Shown: positions 1 through 8,282, counted from the stretch's first letter. The stretch: DNA of 64,000 nt from Syntrophobacterales bacterium Delta_02 (GCA_001603955.1 LVAA01000021.1:1-64000); one strand, 5' to 3'. Program-made: numbers and translations. Notes: a model not told the origin generated them from the letters alone.

Positions 1-1
1 G

Positions 2-415
2 TTCATCACCGTGTTCTGCGCCATTCTGAACACGACCACCGGGGAACTTCAGTATACGAACGGCGGTCACAATCCCCCCATCGTCATTCGCCGCAGCGGC
101 GATGTCGGCTATCTCGACGGCCCCGGGGAGCTTGTCGTGGGGATCATGGAAGGGACGCAATATACAACGAGAACCCTCGTGCTCGACCCGGGCGACGGAT
201 TGTTCCTTTACACGGACGGCGTGACGGAAGCCATGAATGACGCGGACGAGATATTCTCAACAAATCGCCTGAAAGACGTGCTTGCCTCATGTGCCGCCGG
301 GGACGTGTCAAGTATCACCGCCTGTGTCGGGGAGGCGGTCAACGATTTCTGCGAGGACGCGCCCCAGTATGATGACATCACCATGATGGCGTTGAAATAT
401 GAAGGGAACAGGTAA
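2..415 (+). CDS. SpoIIE/RsbU-type PP2C serine phosphatase, C-terminal part
   Basis: The reading frame is open to the left edge, so only the last 137 codons of a larger protein are visible. The sequence matches the C-terminal half of a SpoIIE/RsbU PP2C-like phosphatase: a GGHNPP turn near the start, the metal-binding aspartate in LYTDGVTEA, and the closing YDDITMMAL motif with paired aspartates. In this family the enzyme dephosphorylates a STAS anti-anti-sigma factor, releasing an anti-sigma kinase. A STAS protein and an RsbW-like kinase lie on the opposite strand at 1688-2451, so this is probably the phosphatase of that partner-switching module (inference). The sensory N-terminus lies outside the window. 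Confidence 0.9.
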   Translation, partial: FITVFCAILNTTTGELQYTNGGHNPPIVIRRSGDVGYLDGPGELVVGIMEGTQYTTRTLVLDPGDGLFLYTDGVTEAMNDADEIFSTNRLKDVLASCAAGDVSSITACVGEAVNDFCEDAPQYDDITMMALKYEGNR

Positions 416-420
416 TGAGA

Positions 421-493
421 ACGGGTGATGGGTGATAGGTAATGGGTGATGGAAGGGGGGTTTGCACCCATCACCTGTGACCCATTACCTATC
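421..493. repeat. Short-unit repeat pair, GGTGAT family, hairpin-forming
   Basis: Left array 421-451 repeats units such as GGGTGAT, GGGTGATAGGT and AATGGGTGAT. Right array 467-493 is approximately its reverse complement (CCCATCACC, CCCATTACCTATC). The transcript could fold into a long imperfect stem after the phosphatase gene. The same family recurs at 21963-22078 and 24139-24163. It may act as a terminator or mRNA-end structure, although there is no clean U-tract. Confidence 0.75.
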
Positions 494-608
494 TCTTTGT
501 GATTTTTGTCATTGTCGATTTAGCGCTTTGTGATTACAATGTTTAAAATAATCTTGCAATTTGTGCGCAAGAAGTTAAAATAATGCATCTAATTCAATGG
601 GAGCAGGG

Positions 609-1595
609 ATGCGCGTCTATTTTTGGGGTACACGGGGGTCTTTGCCTGCGTCTATTACCGCGGAGACCGTTCGGACCAAGATCGTAAGCGCTATCAAGGC
701 GGCTCAGTCGCGAAGCTTTAACAACGATAGCGAGATAGAGGACTTCATCCGTGACGAGCTTCCGTTCACGGTCGGGAGGACCTACGGCAGCAATACGCCC
801 TGCGTGGAGATCAGGAACGGCGAAGAGTATATGATCTGTGATGCCGGTACGGGCCTGAGGGACCTTGGCAACCATCATATGAAGCTCATCGAGCAGGGCC
901 TGCAGCGCAGAAGTGGTTCCGTCTTCAACATTTTCGTTTCCCATTTTCACTGGGACCACATCCAGGGATTCCCTTTCTTCACACCGGCCTATATCCCCGG
1001 GAACAAGGTGAGGATATACGGTTTTCACAAGAACCTGAAGGGCTTCTTTGAGAAGCAGCAGAACCAGCCATATTTTCCCGTTCCCCTTGCGAGCATGAGC
1101 GCCGACATACAGTTCATCATCCTCAAACCGGGCAAGGATTACGAGATAAGCGGTTTCGAGATCTCGGGCATAGAGCAGAAGCACCCGGGGACCTCATACG
1201 GGTTCCGGTTCCAGAAGGACGGTCGGACCGTCGTTTATTCCACTGACGCCGAACACAAGACAAGCTATGACAGCACTGCCAGGGAAGAGAACTATCCTTT
1301 TCTGGATTTCTTCAGAGAAGCTGACCTTCTCATCTTTGATGCCCAGTATGACTGGAACGAGGCGGTGCTTTCGAAGGATGACTGGGGCCATTCCAGCTAC
1401 GTTGCGGCTGTCGAGCTTGCCGTCAAGGCAAAGGTGAAGCATTTGTGCCTCTTCCACAATGAACCCGCCTACAGCGACGAGCGTCTCGACGTCCTTCTCG
1501 AGGACACGAGAAACTATCTCAAGATCTACAACGATCACCAACCCCACCCCATGAAGGTCGATCTGGCGTATGACGGGTACGAGATAGAAGTGTAA
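609..1595 (+). CDS. Metallo-beta-lactamase-fold hydrolase
   Basis: A 328-residue cytosolic protein of the metallo-beta-lactamase superfamily. The zinc motif HFHWDH is at about residues 112-117, followed by a histidine in QKHPGTSYGF, an aspartate in YSTDAEH and a late histidine in CLFHNEP, giving the two-metal site. The N-terminal VYFWGTRGSLP resembles the start of PhnP/RNase Z-like phosphodiesterases. I chose ATG 609, preceded by GGGAG at 599-603, over ATG 597, which has no ribosome-binding site. No signal peptide is visible. The substrate is unknown; a phosphodiesterase role is possible. It is the only gene between the phosphatase and the RsbW/STAS pair, so a link to partner switching is possible but unproven. 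Confidence 0.85.
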   Translation: MRVYFWGTRGSLPASITAETVRTKIVSAIKAAQSRSFNNDSEIEDFIRDELPFTVGRTYGSNTPCVEIRNGEEYMICDAGTGLRDLGNHHMKLIEQGLQRRSGSVFNIFVSHFHWDHIQGFPFFTPAYIPGNKVRIYGFHKNLKGFFEKQQNQPYFPVPLASMSADIQFIILKPGKDYEISGFEISGIEQKHPGTSYGFRFQKDGRTVVYSTDAEHKTSYDSTAREENYPFLDFFREADLLIFDAQYDWNEAVLSKDDWGHSSYVAAVELAVKAKVKHLCLFHNEPAYSDERLDVLLEDTRNYLKIYNDHQPHPMKVDLAYDGYEIEV

Positions 1596-1598
1596 GAA

Positions 1599-1640
1599 GA
1601 CGGTTCCACGTTTCAAGTCCCAGGTTCCAGGTCGAAGACA
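1599..1640. repeat. Short-unit repeat, GTTCCA/TTTCAAG family
   Basis: A short run of GGTTCCACG, TTTCAAGTCCCAGG and TTCCAGG units fills the convergent spacer between the hydrolase and the RsbW-like gene. It belongs to the family seen at 24089-24120 and, much expanded, at 32454-32609. Confidence 0.55.
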
Positions 1641-1687
1641 AAAGGAAGATGTGTCAACTCTGGCCGGTATCGACCGTTGAGAGTTGG

Positions 1688-2122
1688 TTACTGTTTCTTC
1701 ATCTTTATGGTGAGGATGTTCTTTCCCGCTTCGCGGGTGTAGGTTACGCCGTCAGTCATTTCTTTTATGAAGAATATACCGAGACCTCCGACAGGCCGGT
1801 CATCGATGCCGGCGCTGGTGTCGGGCCTGTCCTTCTTCAGGGGATCGAACGGGGGACCGCTGTCGATGATGGTAATATAGAACACATCCCTGTCGTCGGT
1901 GCCGCATGTCGCGGTGATGACACTGTCGGGGGATGAGGAGGAATACTTGATGATGTTGACGATGGTTTCTTCCAGGGCCAGTTCCATGGCACTGAGCTTA
2001 TGTTCACCGAAGCCCGCCTCCCTGGCGCACTCTGTGATCCCGGCCGTGAATCCCGGCAGGGACTCGAGTGCTGCCGGGAGTTCGATACTGCAGAGGGTAT
2101 GGATGCTCTCCGCCATTCTCAC
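1688..2122 (-). CDS. RsbW/SpoIIAB-like anti-sigma serine kinase (HATPase)
   Basis: A 144-residue protein with the HATPase_c_2 fold of anti-sigma serine kinases. An N-box is visible as ELALEETIVNIIKYS at about residues 47-61, and the G1-like box follows as IIDSGPPFDP with DDRPVGGLGIFFI downstream. Kinases of this family bind a sigma factor or other partner and phosphorylate a STAS antagonist. The gene overlaps the upstream STAS gene by 4 bases (ATGA), so the pair is translationally coupled. With the phosphatase at 2-415 it forms a partner-switching set. No cognate sigma factor is in the window, so the final target is unknown. Confidence 0.88.
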   Translation of the reverse strand: MRMAESIHTLCSIELPAALESLPGFTAGITECAREAGFGEHKLSAMELALEETIVNIIKYSSSSPDSVITATCGTDDRDVFYITIIDSGPPFDPLKKDRPDTSAGIDDRPVGGLGIFFIKEMTDGVTYTREAGKNILTIKMKKQ

Positions 2123-2451
2123 ATGCTGCCGAGGGCTTCGGCTTCAGAGGGAAAGATCTTGAAGATAGACTTGAACCCCGATATCTGAAAGACTTCCTCG
2201 ACTGGCCCCTGAAGCCCGGTGAAAAGTATCTCCCCGGACAGCGCCTTGAGCTTCTTGGCTGATGACAGGATGCTTCTCAATCCCGCGCTGCTGATGTAAC
2301 CGAGGGCGGACAGATCGATGAGAATGGCCCTGTCTCCGGCCGCGATCAGCTCATCGAGACTTTTCTCGAAATCCGGCGCGGTGATCGCGTCGATCCTTCC
2401 CGAAACTGCAACGATGGAAACTTCCTTTTCCTTGCGCTTGCTGATTTCCAT
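2119..2451 (-). CDS. STAS-domain anti-sigma factor antagonist
   Basis: A 110-residue STAS protein of the SpoIIAA/RsbV type. The phosphorylation loop is LSALGYISSAGLRSI, with tandem serines in YISSAG at about residues 55-58. I placed the start at ATG 2451, which follows a GAGAGG ribosome-binding site; an upstream in-frame TTG at 2463 lies before that site and is unlikely. It should be the substrate of the kinase encoded immediately downstream and of the phosphatase at the window start. The C-terminal half keeps the usual FTGLQGPVEEVFQISG pattern of the family. Confidence 0.9.
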   Translation of the reverse strand: MEISKRKEKEVSIVAVSGRIDAITAPDFEKSLDELIAAGDRAILIDLSALGYISSAGLRSILSSAKKLKALSGEILFTGLQGPVEEVFQISGFKSIFKIFPSEAEALGSM

Positions 2452-2559
2452 AAGACCTCTCAAAACTTTTTAACCTGAATTCTATACGATGACCCGTGAA
2501 AAAACAACGATTCTTTCGGGAGATTTCCCGCAGGACTGAAAGGTGCAAAAGATTTGATT

Positions 2560-2636
2560 TGGGGTGGGTGAAGGGTCTCGAACCCTCAGCCCCCAGGACC
2601 ACAGCCTGATGCTCTAACCGTTGAGCTACACCCACC
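2560..2636 (-). tRNA. tRNA-His (GTG)
   Basis: Read on the minus strand, the gene starts GGTGGGTGTAGCTC and ends ACCCACC followed by an encoded CCA. The anticodon loop is CTGTGGT, giving GTG for histidine. The extra 5-prime G opposite C73, diagnostic of tRNA-His, is present. T-loop GTTCGAG is intact. All four arms pair. Confidence 0.95.
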
Positions 2637-2648
2637 GTTGAGAATAAT

Positions 2649-2677
2649 TAGTTAGCACAATTTGAAGGCCAAGTCAA
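2649..2677 (-). promoter_or_regulatory. Candidate sigma-70 promoter for tRNA-His
   Basis: On the minus strand, TTGACT (2672-2677) is separated by 17 bases from TAACTA (2649-2654), which lies about 12 bases before the mature 5-prime end of tRNA-His. Confidence 0.55.
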
Positions 2678-2720
2678 TGAGAGGAGCAGGGGATGGGGAA
2701 GAAGGGGGGGGTGGAGTCAG

Positions 2721-2969
2721 AATAGGACCTATAGGATGTATAAGACCTATGGGACATATGGGACCAATAGGACGGTCATAGGACTTATAGGACCGGTAGG
2801 GCTTATGGGACGAGGACCTCTGTCCGGAGGATCCGGATGCCTCTTATTCCTGGTTCGGGCTGGTGCAACAGACTTGGAAGCACACGAAAAAGATCAACCG
2901 CTGCGGGGCCCCAAGTCCTATAGGTCCGACGCATCCTATAGGTCCTATTCTTGTCCTATCGGTCCTATT
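2721..2969. repeat. Short-unit repeat pair, ATAGGAC family, around a 100-nt loop
   Basis: Left array 2721-2811 is built from ATAGGACCTATAGGA, CTATGGGAC and related 7-11 base units. Right array 2913-2969 carries the complement (GTCCTATAGGTCC, CCTATTC). About 100 bases of ordinary-looking sequence lie between. The array abuts the end of the DUF4013-like gene. An open frame across it translates only the repeat and is not a gene. A second array of this family is at 22778-22875. Confidence 0.8.
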
Positions 2970-3638
2970 CTATTCTTCTTCCCTCTTCTCCTCTTCTTCC
3001 AGCACGACCCTCTGCATGCACAGGCTTGTCCTGCGGTAGAGGCCGGTGAAGAAGAAGGCGGAGAGGAGGAGGGCGTAGTAGGTGAGGACCGAGGAGATGA
3101 GAAAACCTATGAGGTAGGGGATGTGCATGAAAAGGAGGGCCACGTACAAGGCGCCGATGGTTGCCACGTACCCTATTATGTATTCCACGAGGACCTCTTT
3201 GATGCCCCGCAGGATGTCTTCGAATTCCAGGGCTTCCCGGAAATCGGTGCGCTCGGCGAAGATGGTGAAGGCGAAGGGCAGAAAGAAGGAGCAAACGGGA
3301 AAGATGATGAATGTCGCGGCCTTGATCATGAGGTGACCGAAAAAGCCGGTGAAGCTGTTGAGCGTTGTCAGGAAGAATCCGGCGGAGAACATGAAGAAGG
3401 GTATGGCGTTGTAGAGGATGAAAACGAATAAAAGCTTGACCCCTTCTATCCAGACCTCATATTTCTCCTGCCACGTGGCGATCCCCATTCCACCGACCAG
3501 GATGAGCCGTGAGGTACGGGACAGGAACCCGATGGAAAAGAAGTTGAGCACGGGGATAAAGAGGGCGAGGCCCCCCAGTATCCACCGTGCCACGTAGCGT
3601 GAATTCACGGTGAAACGGATAAAGGGGATAATGTCCAT
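2970..3638 (-). CDS. DUF4013-like polytopic membrane protein
   Basis: A 222-residue integral membrane protein with about five to six hydrophobic segments (near residues 18-40, 68-90, 100-125, 150-175 and 180-200) and a charged C-terminal tail rich in glutamate. The opening WILGGLALFIPVLNFFSIGF followed by a RTSRLIL segment resembles the DUF4013 family of uncharacterised bacterial membrane proteins. Its ATG is directly adjacent to the stop of the upstream SDR gene, so it is the last gene of the 6598-2970 operon. The function is unknown. Confidence 0.7.
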   Translation of the reverse strand: MDIIPFIRFTVNSRYVARWILGGLALFIPVLNFFSIGFLSRTSRLILVGGMGIATWQEKYEVWIEGVKLLFVFILYNAIPFFMFSAGFFLTTLNSFTGFFGHLMIKAATFIIFPVCSFFLPFAFTIFAERTDFREALEFEDILRGIKEVLVEYIIGYVATIGALYVALLFMHIPYLIGFLISSVLTYYALLLSAFFFTGLYRRTSLCMQRVVLEEEEKREEE

Positions 3639-4427
3639 CTATTGCTTGCCCCTGGACATGAAATCGAGGAGACCTTCCGGGGTGTAGCCGGTCATGCCGC
3701 CATCCATCACGATGGTCTCGCCGTTGATGTACCGGGCGTCATCGGATGCCAGGAAGAGTATCGTGGAGACCAGCTCTTCCACGGTTCCCATTCTTCCTAT
3801 GGGCGTCCTCCCCGAGAGATAATTGACGAACACATCTTTCTTGACAAGACCCTCGTTCATTCCGCCCTTGATGAAACCGGGCGCGACCGCGCACAGGGTC
3901 ACGCCATGGCGCGACCACTCGAACGCCAGTTCCCGGGTCATCAACATGAGTCCCGATTTTGCTATGGCGTAAGGAAGGAAGCCCTTTTCCCCGAAGAGGG
4001 CGACCTGCGAGGCTATACTTACGATCCGCCCCGAGCCCTGCTGTACCATTCTCTTTCCGAAGACCTGTGTCGCGTAGAATGTCCCCTTGAGGTTGACGTC
4101 GATGACCCTGTCGAAATCGTCCTTCCTGATCTTTTCCGAGGGCGCGAGAGGATTGACTATACCAGCGTTGTTGATGAGTATGTCCACCTTTCCCAGCGTC
4201 TCGTAGACCTTCGATGCCATCGCTTCCATGGCGGCGTGGTCGGCGATGTCCGTATCGAAGGCGAGCACCTGCTGCCCTTTGAGCTCCTCGGCGAAGCGGT
4301 CCACTGCCTCCTTGCTGCGGCTGTTCACCGCGACCGACGCTCCCTCCGCCAGGAAGGCCAGCGCCATTGCCTTTCCGAGCCCTTTTGTTCCGCCGGTGAT
4401 AAAGACGACCTTGCTTTCAAATCTCAT
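3639..4427 (-). CDS. Short-chain dehydrogenase/reductase (FabG-like)
   Basis: A 262-residue classical SDR. The nucleotide-binding motif TGGTKGLGKA is at about residues 10-19, NNAG follows near residue 88, and the catalytic set is a serine in VSIASQ with YAIAK. The C-terminus closes with YINGETIVMDGGMTGY, typical of FabG-like reductases. I chose ATG 4427 because GGAGGGAC lies just upstream; longer frames add an arginine-rich non-homologous leader. It overlaps the upstream radical SAM gene by 4 bases. The substrate cannot be read from sequence, and 3-oxoacyl or alcohol/ketone substrates are both possible. Confidence 0.88.
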   Translation of the reverse strand: MRFESKVVFITGGTKGLGKAMALAFLAEGASVAVNSRSKEAVDRFAEELKGQQVLAFDTDIADHAAMEAMASKVYETLGKVDILINNAGIVNPLAPSEKIRKDDFDRVIDVNLKGTFYATQVFGKRMVQQGSGRIVSIASQVALFGEKGFLPYAIAKSGLMLMTRELAFEWSRHGVTLCAVAPGFIKGGMNEGLVKKDVFVNYLSGRTPIGRMGTVEELVSTILFLASDDARYINGETIVMDGGMTGYTPEGLLDFMSRGKQ

Positions 4428-5371
4428 AATGTCCCTCCGTACAGGTTCTTTACGCGTTCGTCGAAAAGCCCGATAAGGCCCTCGCTGTCTTTCATATCGA
4501 TGCCGAGGGCTTCCTTCCACACGTCGGCCCTCTCCATGCAGAGGTAGATGAAAAGGCTTGAGTCTATGTCCTTCAGAAGACGGTAGAGCATTCTGTATAT
4601 CCTGATGCGCTCCGTCTTGATATAGCGGTATTTGCCGTCCTCTCCCCGGATGAACTCCCCTGTAAGCAGATACCTTCTCCTCCTTTCCAGGAGAAGGCCA
4701 TACAGGGCCGGAGGGAAACGCAAGGTGCCGAGACTGATCCAGAGTATTCGTGCGGGGTCCAGGATCCGTCCGATGTCTGCGATGAGATACCGGTAGTCCC
4801 GTTCAAAGCCGTCATAGATGACGATGGGGTCGAAATGAAGGCCCACGAAACAGCCGCTGTCCTGGGCCAGTCGGGCCGCCTTGAGACGTTTGTGGATGGG
4901 GCTCGTCCTTGTCTCCTCGGCGTCGATGAACCTCTGGGGGGAAACAGAGAAGGAGATGACGGTATAAGGGTTGAGATAGGGAAGAAGGTGCCTGAAATCG
5001 GCCCATTTCGACTTCAGCTCCAGGATGGCCCTCTTTTTCTTGCCAAAATAGTCTACGAGAAACCGGTTCAGGTTGTAGCGCCGGTCGATGGCAAGGCTGT
5101 CGGAGAGCTCCCCCGTTCCGAAACGGAGAATATGGCGTGGCGTTGAGTCTATCATTCCGTCAAGTTCCGCGATTATGCTTTCAGGGTTGCAGGATATCCT
5201 TACGGTGTCGTCCCTGAGGTAGGCCTTGAGTATGCAATAGGAGCACGAAAGGACGCAGCCCTCAACAAGGTCGATGGTCTGATACCCGCAGCAGATATGG
5301 TGTTTCGTGCCCGGGCACTTTCTGACGATGCTTCCGGGCGTCTCAACGAATTCTACCTTTTGTGAGCTCAA
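4424..5371 (-). CDS. SPL-like radical SAM protein
   Basis: A 315-residue radical SAM protein related to the spore photoproduct lyase-like family (SplB-type DNA repair photolyases and their non-spore relatives). The cluster motif CVLSCSYC supplies Cys39, Cys43 and Cys46. A second cysteine-rich stretch, KCPGTKHHICCGY, precedes it, and the barrel ends with WISLGTLRF. I place the start at TTG 5371, five bases after AGGAG; the longer ATG at 5443 would overlap the ParB-like gene by about 100 bases and lacks a ribosome-binding site. Even so, it overlaps that gene by 29 bases. No spore genes are seen, so a sporulation role is unlikely, and the substrate is unknown. Confidence 0.75.
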   Translation of the reverse strand: MSSQKVEFVETPGSIVRKCPGTKHHICCGYQTIDLVEGCVLSCSYCILKAYLRDDTVRISCNPESIIAELDGMIDSTPRHILRFGTGELSDSLAIDRRYNLNRFLVDYFGKKKRAILELKSKWADFRHLLPYLNPYTVISFSVSPQRFIDAEETRTSPIHKRLKAARLAQDSGCFVGLHFDPIVIYDGFERDYRYLIADIGRILDPARILWISLGTLRFPPALYGLLLERRRRYLLTGEFIRGEDGKYRYIKTERIRIYRMLYRLLKDIDSSLFIYLCMERADVWKEALGIDMKDSEGLIGLFDERVKNLYGGTL

Positions 5372-6251
5372 GGATTCTCCTGACGTGACCTGCCGCAACC
5401 AATTCCGAGATCTTGCCGAGGGCGGCATCAACGTCATCTTCATTCCCTATTTTCAATATGATATCAATATACTCCTTTTCGAAGAAAGGGTCTACTCTAA
5501 TGTCCAGGCCGGGCGGAAGGGTCATGGCATTCCGTATAGCCTTTAGTTTCTTCGCGAGGGACGTCAGGATGGGTTGGGTCTTGAGCTTGAGGTGTGTCCT
5601 CAGCATGTCGGGGCTTTCCATGACGGGAATGTCCCTGCCGGTCAGCTTCCCCTTGCGGATCCGTATAAGCTGGAGCATCTCGAGGACCTCCCGGAGCGTG
5701 CTTTCCGTCAGGTGGAGACCCGTGAGCGCCGCAAGTATCCTGCGCCGCTCCTTCTCTTCGAACCTGAGGAGGGACTCGACATTCCTCAGGGAAAGGTTTT
5801 TTCTGAAGATAAAGTCCTTCGCCAGGGCGTCGAGGGACGCCATCCCCAGCAGGATGGAAAGCACCTTCTCGTGGGGATTGAGGCCAAGGTGCGCCATGAG
5901 CCCGAAGATCTCGTCCCTTGAGAACCCGAACCGGTCCATCGCATCGAGTGTGGCTGCTTTTTCAATAATGTTGAAGCCCCGTGCCAGGTTGTCGTGGATG
6001 GCCCTCAAAAGGGCGGTTTTCTCATCGATGTCGACGATGAGAGCGGGGACCTTCTTCAGGCCAAGCTTTTTGGCACACCGGAGGCGGCGCCATCCTGCGA
6101 TGGGGATGTAAGGTGTCCGGTCGAGGAGGAGGATGGGCTGGACGATCCCGACGGCGGCGATCGACCACTGGAGGTTCTCGTCGCTCAAGGGATAGGACAG
6201 GGAAAAACGCCTGTCCTTAAGATCGATCCTGGTAAGGGGAAGGTCCGTCAT
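5343..6251 (-). CDS. ParB/RepB-like nuclease-fold (CTPase-type) protein
   Basis: A 302-residue protein with a ParB N-terminal domain: GIVQPILL, then AGWRRLRCAKKLG (residues 52-64, the GERRxRA-type box) and DNLARGFNIIEKA (87-99, the ENxxR box). The middle part is helical and could hold a helix-turn-helix (LSLRNVESLLRF). There is no partner ParA gene and no parS-like site nearby, so chromosome segregation is not indicated. It sits in an operon with a radical SAM enzyme, overlapping its neighbours by 4 and 29 bases. ATG 6251 overlaps the stop of the membrane protein upstream. Confidence 0.75.
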   Translation of the reverse strand: MTDLPLTRIDLKDRRFSLSYPLSDENLQWSIAAVGIVQPILLLDRTPYIPIAGWRRLRCAKKLGLKKVPALIVDIDEKTALLRAIHDNLARGFNIIEKAATLDAMDRFGFSRDEIFGLMAHLGLNPHEKVLSILLGMASLDALAKDFIFRKNLSLRNVESLLRFEEKERRRILAALTGLHLTESTLREVLEMLQLIRIRKGKLTGRDIPVMESPDMLRTHLKLKTQPILTSLAKKLKAIRNAMTLPPGLDIRVDPFFEKEYIDIILKIGNEDDVDAALGKISELVAAGHVRRILELTKGRIR

Positions 6252-6598
6252 CGCGCGAAATAGATGAAGAGCCACTTGATGATCGTATAGAGGATAATGA
6301 CCCCGATGAGGGCCACGCCCGTTATGACGAACCAGTGGGGTATGAAGGTCGTTTTGTGCTTCTGACCGAGGGATATGTGTTCCCTGTGTATCCTGGCAAG
6401 GGTCGGGCTCTTGTCAGCGAAGAAATGAAAGACCGTGACGAAGAGCGGTGTGGCGAAGAGAAAGGCGAAGGCGGCGAATATCCATACACCCTTCACGTCG
6501 CCGCTTCTGGCGCTTGCGAGAAGGACGTAGAGGCAGAAGAGGGTGATCAATGTGGAAACAACGACCACTATCCACTGGGACGTTCTTCTGTAGGGCAT
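6248..6598 (-). CDS. Small membrane protein of unknown function
   Basis: A 116-residue protein with three clear hydrophobic segments (about residues 10-30, 40-62 and 88-112) separated by a basic, hydrophilic loop. ATG 6598 follows GGAAGGTGGC and is preferred over a longer frame that adds a non-homologous leader. It is the first gene of the five-gene minus-strand operon ending at 2970, with a 4-base overlap to the ParB-like gene. I do not recognise the family. Confidence 0.65.
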   Translation of the reverse strand: MPYRRTSQWIVVVVSTLITLFCLYVLLASARSGDVKGVWIFAAFAFLFATPLFVTVFHFFADKSPTLARIHREHISLGQKHKTTFIPHWFVITGVALIGVIILYTIIKWLFIYFAR

Positions 6599-6725
6599 GC
6601 CACCTTCCTTTTTTGGATGCCATTCATTGTATAAAAGTATTTCAAGGCTGTCAATGATGGGGTATACTAGAACCCGTTCACAGACCCGCCTGTTGCGGGC
6701 CACCGGCCATCAAGGAGGTTCACAG

Positions 6726-7301
6726 ATGAAAAGATCCCTGGGTGCGCGGACCGTTCTCTTGCCGGCCCCCGTCCTCGTTGTCGGCACCTATGATAAAGAA
6801 GGGCGTCCCAATGTCATGACAGTGGCTTGGGGAGGCACCTGCTGTTCCAATCCCCCCTGCGTCGACATTGCCTTGAGAAAGGCGACCTACACTTACCAGA
6901 GCATCCTCGACCGCAAGGCCTTTACCGTCCACGTGACCCCGGAAAGGTATCTTACCGAAGCCGATTACTTCGGGATAGTCTCCGGCAGGGACGTGGACAA
7001 GTTTGCCGCCGCAGGTCTCACGGCGGCGAGAAGTGAGACCGTGGACGCCCCGTACATCAAGGAATTTCCATTTTTCGTGGAGTGCACCCTTCGCGAGGTC
7101 GTCGAACTGGGACTCCACACGCAGTTCATAGGCGAGATAATGGACGTAAAGATGGATGAGGATATGCTGGACGACAGGGGACTTCCCGACGTGGGCAGGA
7201 TAAGGCCCATCGTGATGGTGCCCGAGATACGCAACTACTACGGATTTGGCGAAAAACTGGGGGATGTTTTCGTTATGGGCAGGAAGCTCCGCGGCAGGTA
7301 G
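6726..7301 (+). CDS. Flavin reductase-like FMN-binding protein
   Basis: A 191-residue split-barrel flavoprotein of the flavin reductase-like family. Typical features are LLPAPVLVVGTYDKEGRPN at the start, an FMN-binding stretch MTVAWGGTCCSNPP, and SILDRKAFTVHV. The start ATG 6726 follows AAGGAGG. Anaerobe members of this family are single-domain FMN proteins of uncertain substrate, sometimes linked to rubredoxin-type electron transfer. It is transcribed divergently from the membrane-protein operon and is monocistronic. Confidence 0.85.
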   Translation: MKRSLGARTVLLPAPVLVVGTYDKEGRPNVMTVAWGGTCCSNPPCVDIALRKATYTYQSILDRKAFTVHVTPERYLTEADYFGIVSGRDVDKFAAAGLTAARSETVDAPYIKEFPFFVECTLREVVELGLHTQFIGEIMDVKMDEDMLDDRGLPDVGRIRPIVMVPEIRNYYGFGEKLGDVFVMGRKLRGR

Positions 7302-7327
7302 AGCGGCCGACGGCATGACCGGCCTGG

Positions 7328-8161
7328 TCAGCTGACGGTTTCGAGAACGCCGGTCTCCAGATCGTCCCTTATCTCCCTAATCCGCGTGTCCTTCGCGAGA
7401 GCCCGCAGGAGACGGTCTTTCTCGGCTTCGTTCCGGACCACCCCTGACACCGAAAGTGTACCATCCGCTCCGGCCTGGAAGGCCACCTTGCCGAAACAGT
7501 GCCCCATGCCCAGATGAAAGAGGAGGATCTCTGCGCGCTTCTCCAGGAGGCGGTCGCCGAGGACCGCTTCCGCTTCCTTCGCGCAGGCCGGGGTGAAATG
7601 CTTCCGTGCGTATTCCGCCAGTATCGCGACGGCCTCTTCCAACGAGATATAGCTCGAGTTGACCACGGCGTGGTAATAGGAAGGGTCCCCGGGATCGGCA
7701 GAGAAATAGCGGGCTATGAAGTCCCGTTTCCCCTCGTCCATCCTCTCGACAAGGTCGAAGGCGTCGTCATAGGGGATGCCCTTCACGCGGGCGATGGCCC
7801 GTACGCGTTCCTCCATGAGGCGGACGACGCGGATGTTGATGGCGTTCCCGATACCGGCGAGAATGATGCCGGCGCCCATGCCCGCCATCACGGCGTTTTC
7901 CCGAAGGGCGTGGTCCAGTATGTTGGCCATGAAGGAGACCTTGTAGAAATTGGCGTCCGCCATGAGCTCCTGTGTTGTGCCGTGCAGTCCCGGTGCCGTT
8001 CCTTCATCGATGCCGAAGGAGCCAACGTGTCTGTCACTCTCGAGGCATTCCTCGTTGATCAGGGTCCGGTCGATGTATGAATAACCGAGGTTTTTTGCCA
8101 GTTCCCGCGCGAACGTCGTCCCGCCCGAGCCGTGAGTTCTCGATATTGTTATAATACCCAT
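7328..8161 (-). CDS. Cytidylate kinase-like protein with C-terminal BON-like domain
   Basis: A 277-residue protein. Residues 1-190 match the cytidylate kinase-like family, with a P-loop variant ISRTHGSGGTTFAREL at residues 6-21 and a central GMGAGIIL segment. Residues from about 200 resemble a BON domain (GTLSVSGVVRNEAEKDRLL), which in other proteins binds phospholipid or protein partners. ATG 8161 starts directly at the conserved MGIITISR and has a weak GGGA site. Longer frames add non-homologous sequence. A canonical cytidylate kinase is shorter and lacks the BON part, so a true CMP kinase role is doubtful. Confidence 0.78.
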   Translation of the reverse strand: MGIITISRTHGSGGTTFARELAKNLGYSYIDRTLINEECLESDRHVGSFGIDEGTAPGLHGTTQELMADANFYKVSFMANILDHALRENAVMAGMGAGIILAGIGNAINIRVVRLMEERVRAIARVKGIPYDDAFDLVERMDEGKRDFIARYFSADPGDPSYYHAVVNSSYISLEEAVAILAEYARKHFTPACAKEAEAVLGDRLLEKRAEILLFHLGMGHCFGKVAFQAGADGTLSVSGVVRNEAEKDRLLRALAKDTRIREIRDDLETGVLETVS

Positions 8162-8254
8162 CTTTTCCCGCATGAATTTTAAAATATAAGGATGCCTTTG
8201 CACAAGCAGAATCTCTACCGGTGTGGCCGACATGGAAAGAGCACGTGTAACCCA

Positions 8255-8282
8255 TTAATTGATTTGCGAATATGGGTATAAT
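8255..8282 (+). promoter_or_regulatory. Candidate sigma-70 promoter for queA-tgt
   Basis: TTAATT (8255-8260), a 16-base spacer and a perfect TATAAT (8277-8282) lie about 130 bases before queA. The leader contains a CCGGGC/GCCCGG inverted repeat. It does not look like a preQ1 riboswitch. Confidence 0.55.

Noticed and set aside
2736-3431. Open frame on the plus strand through the ATAGGAC array
   Set aside because: It translates repeats and then runs antisense to the DUF4013-like gene.
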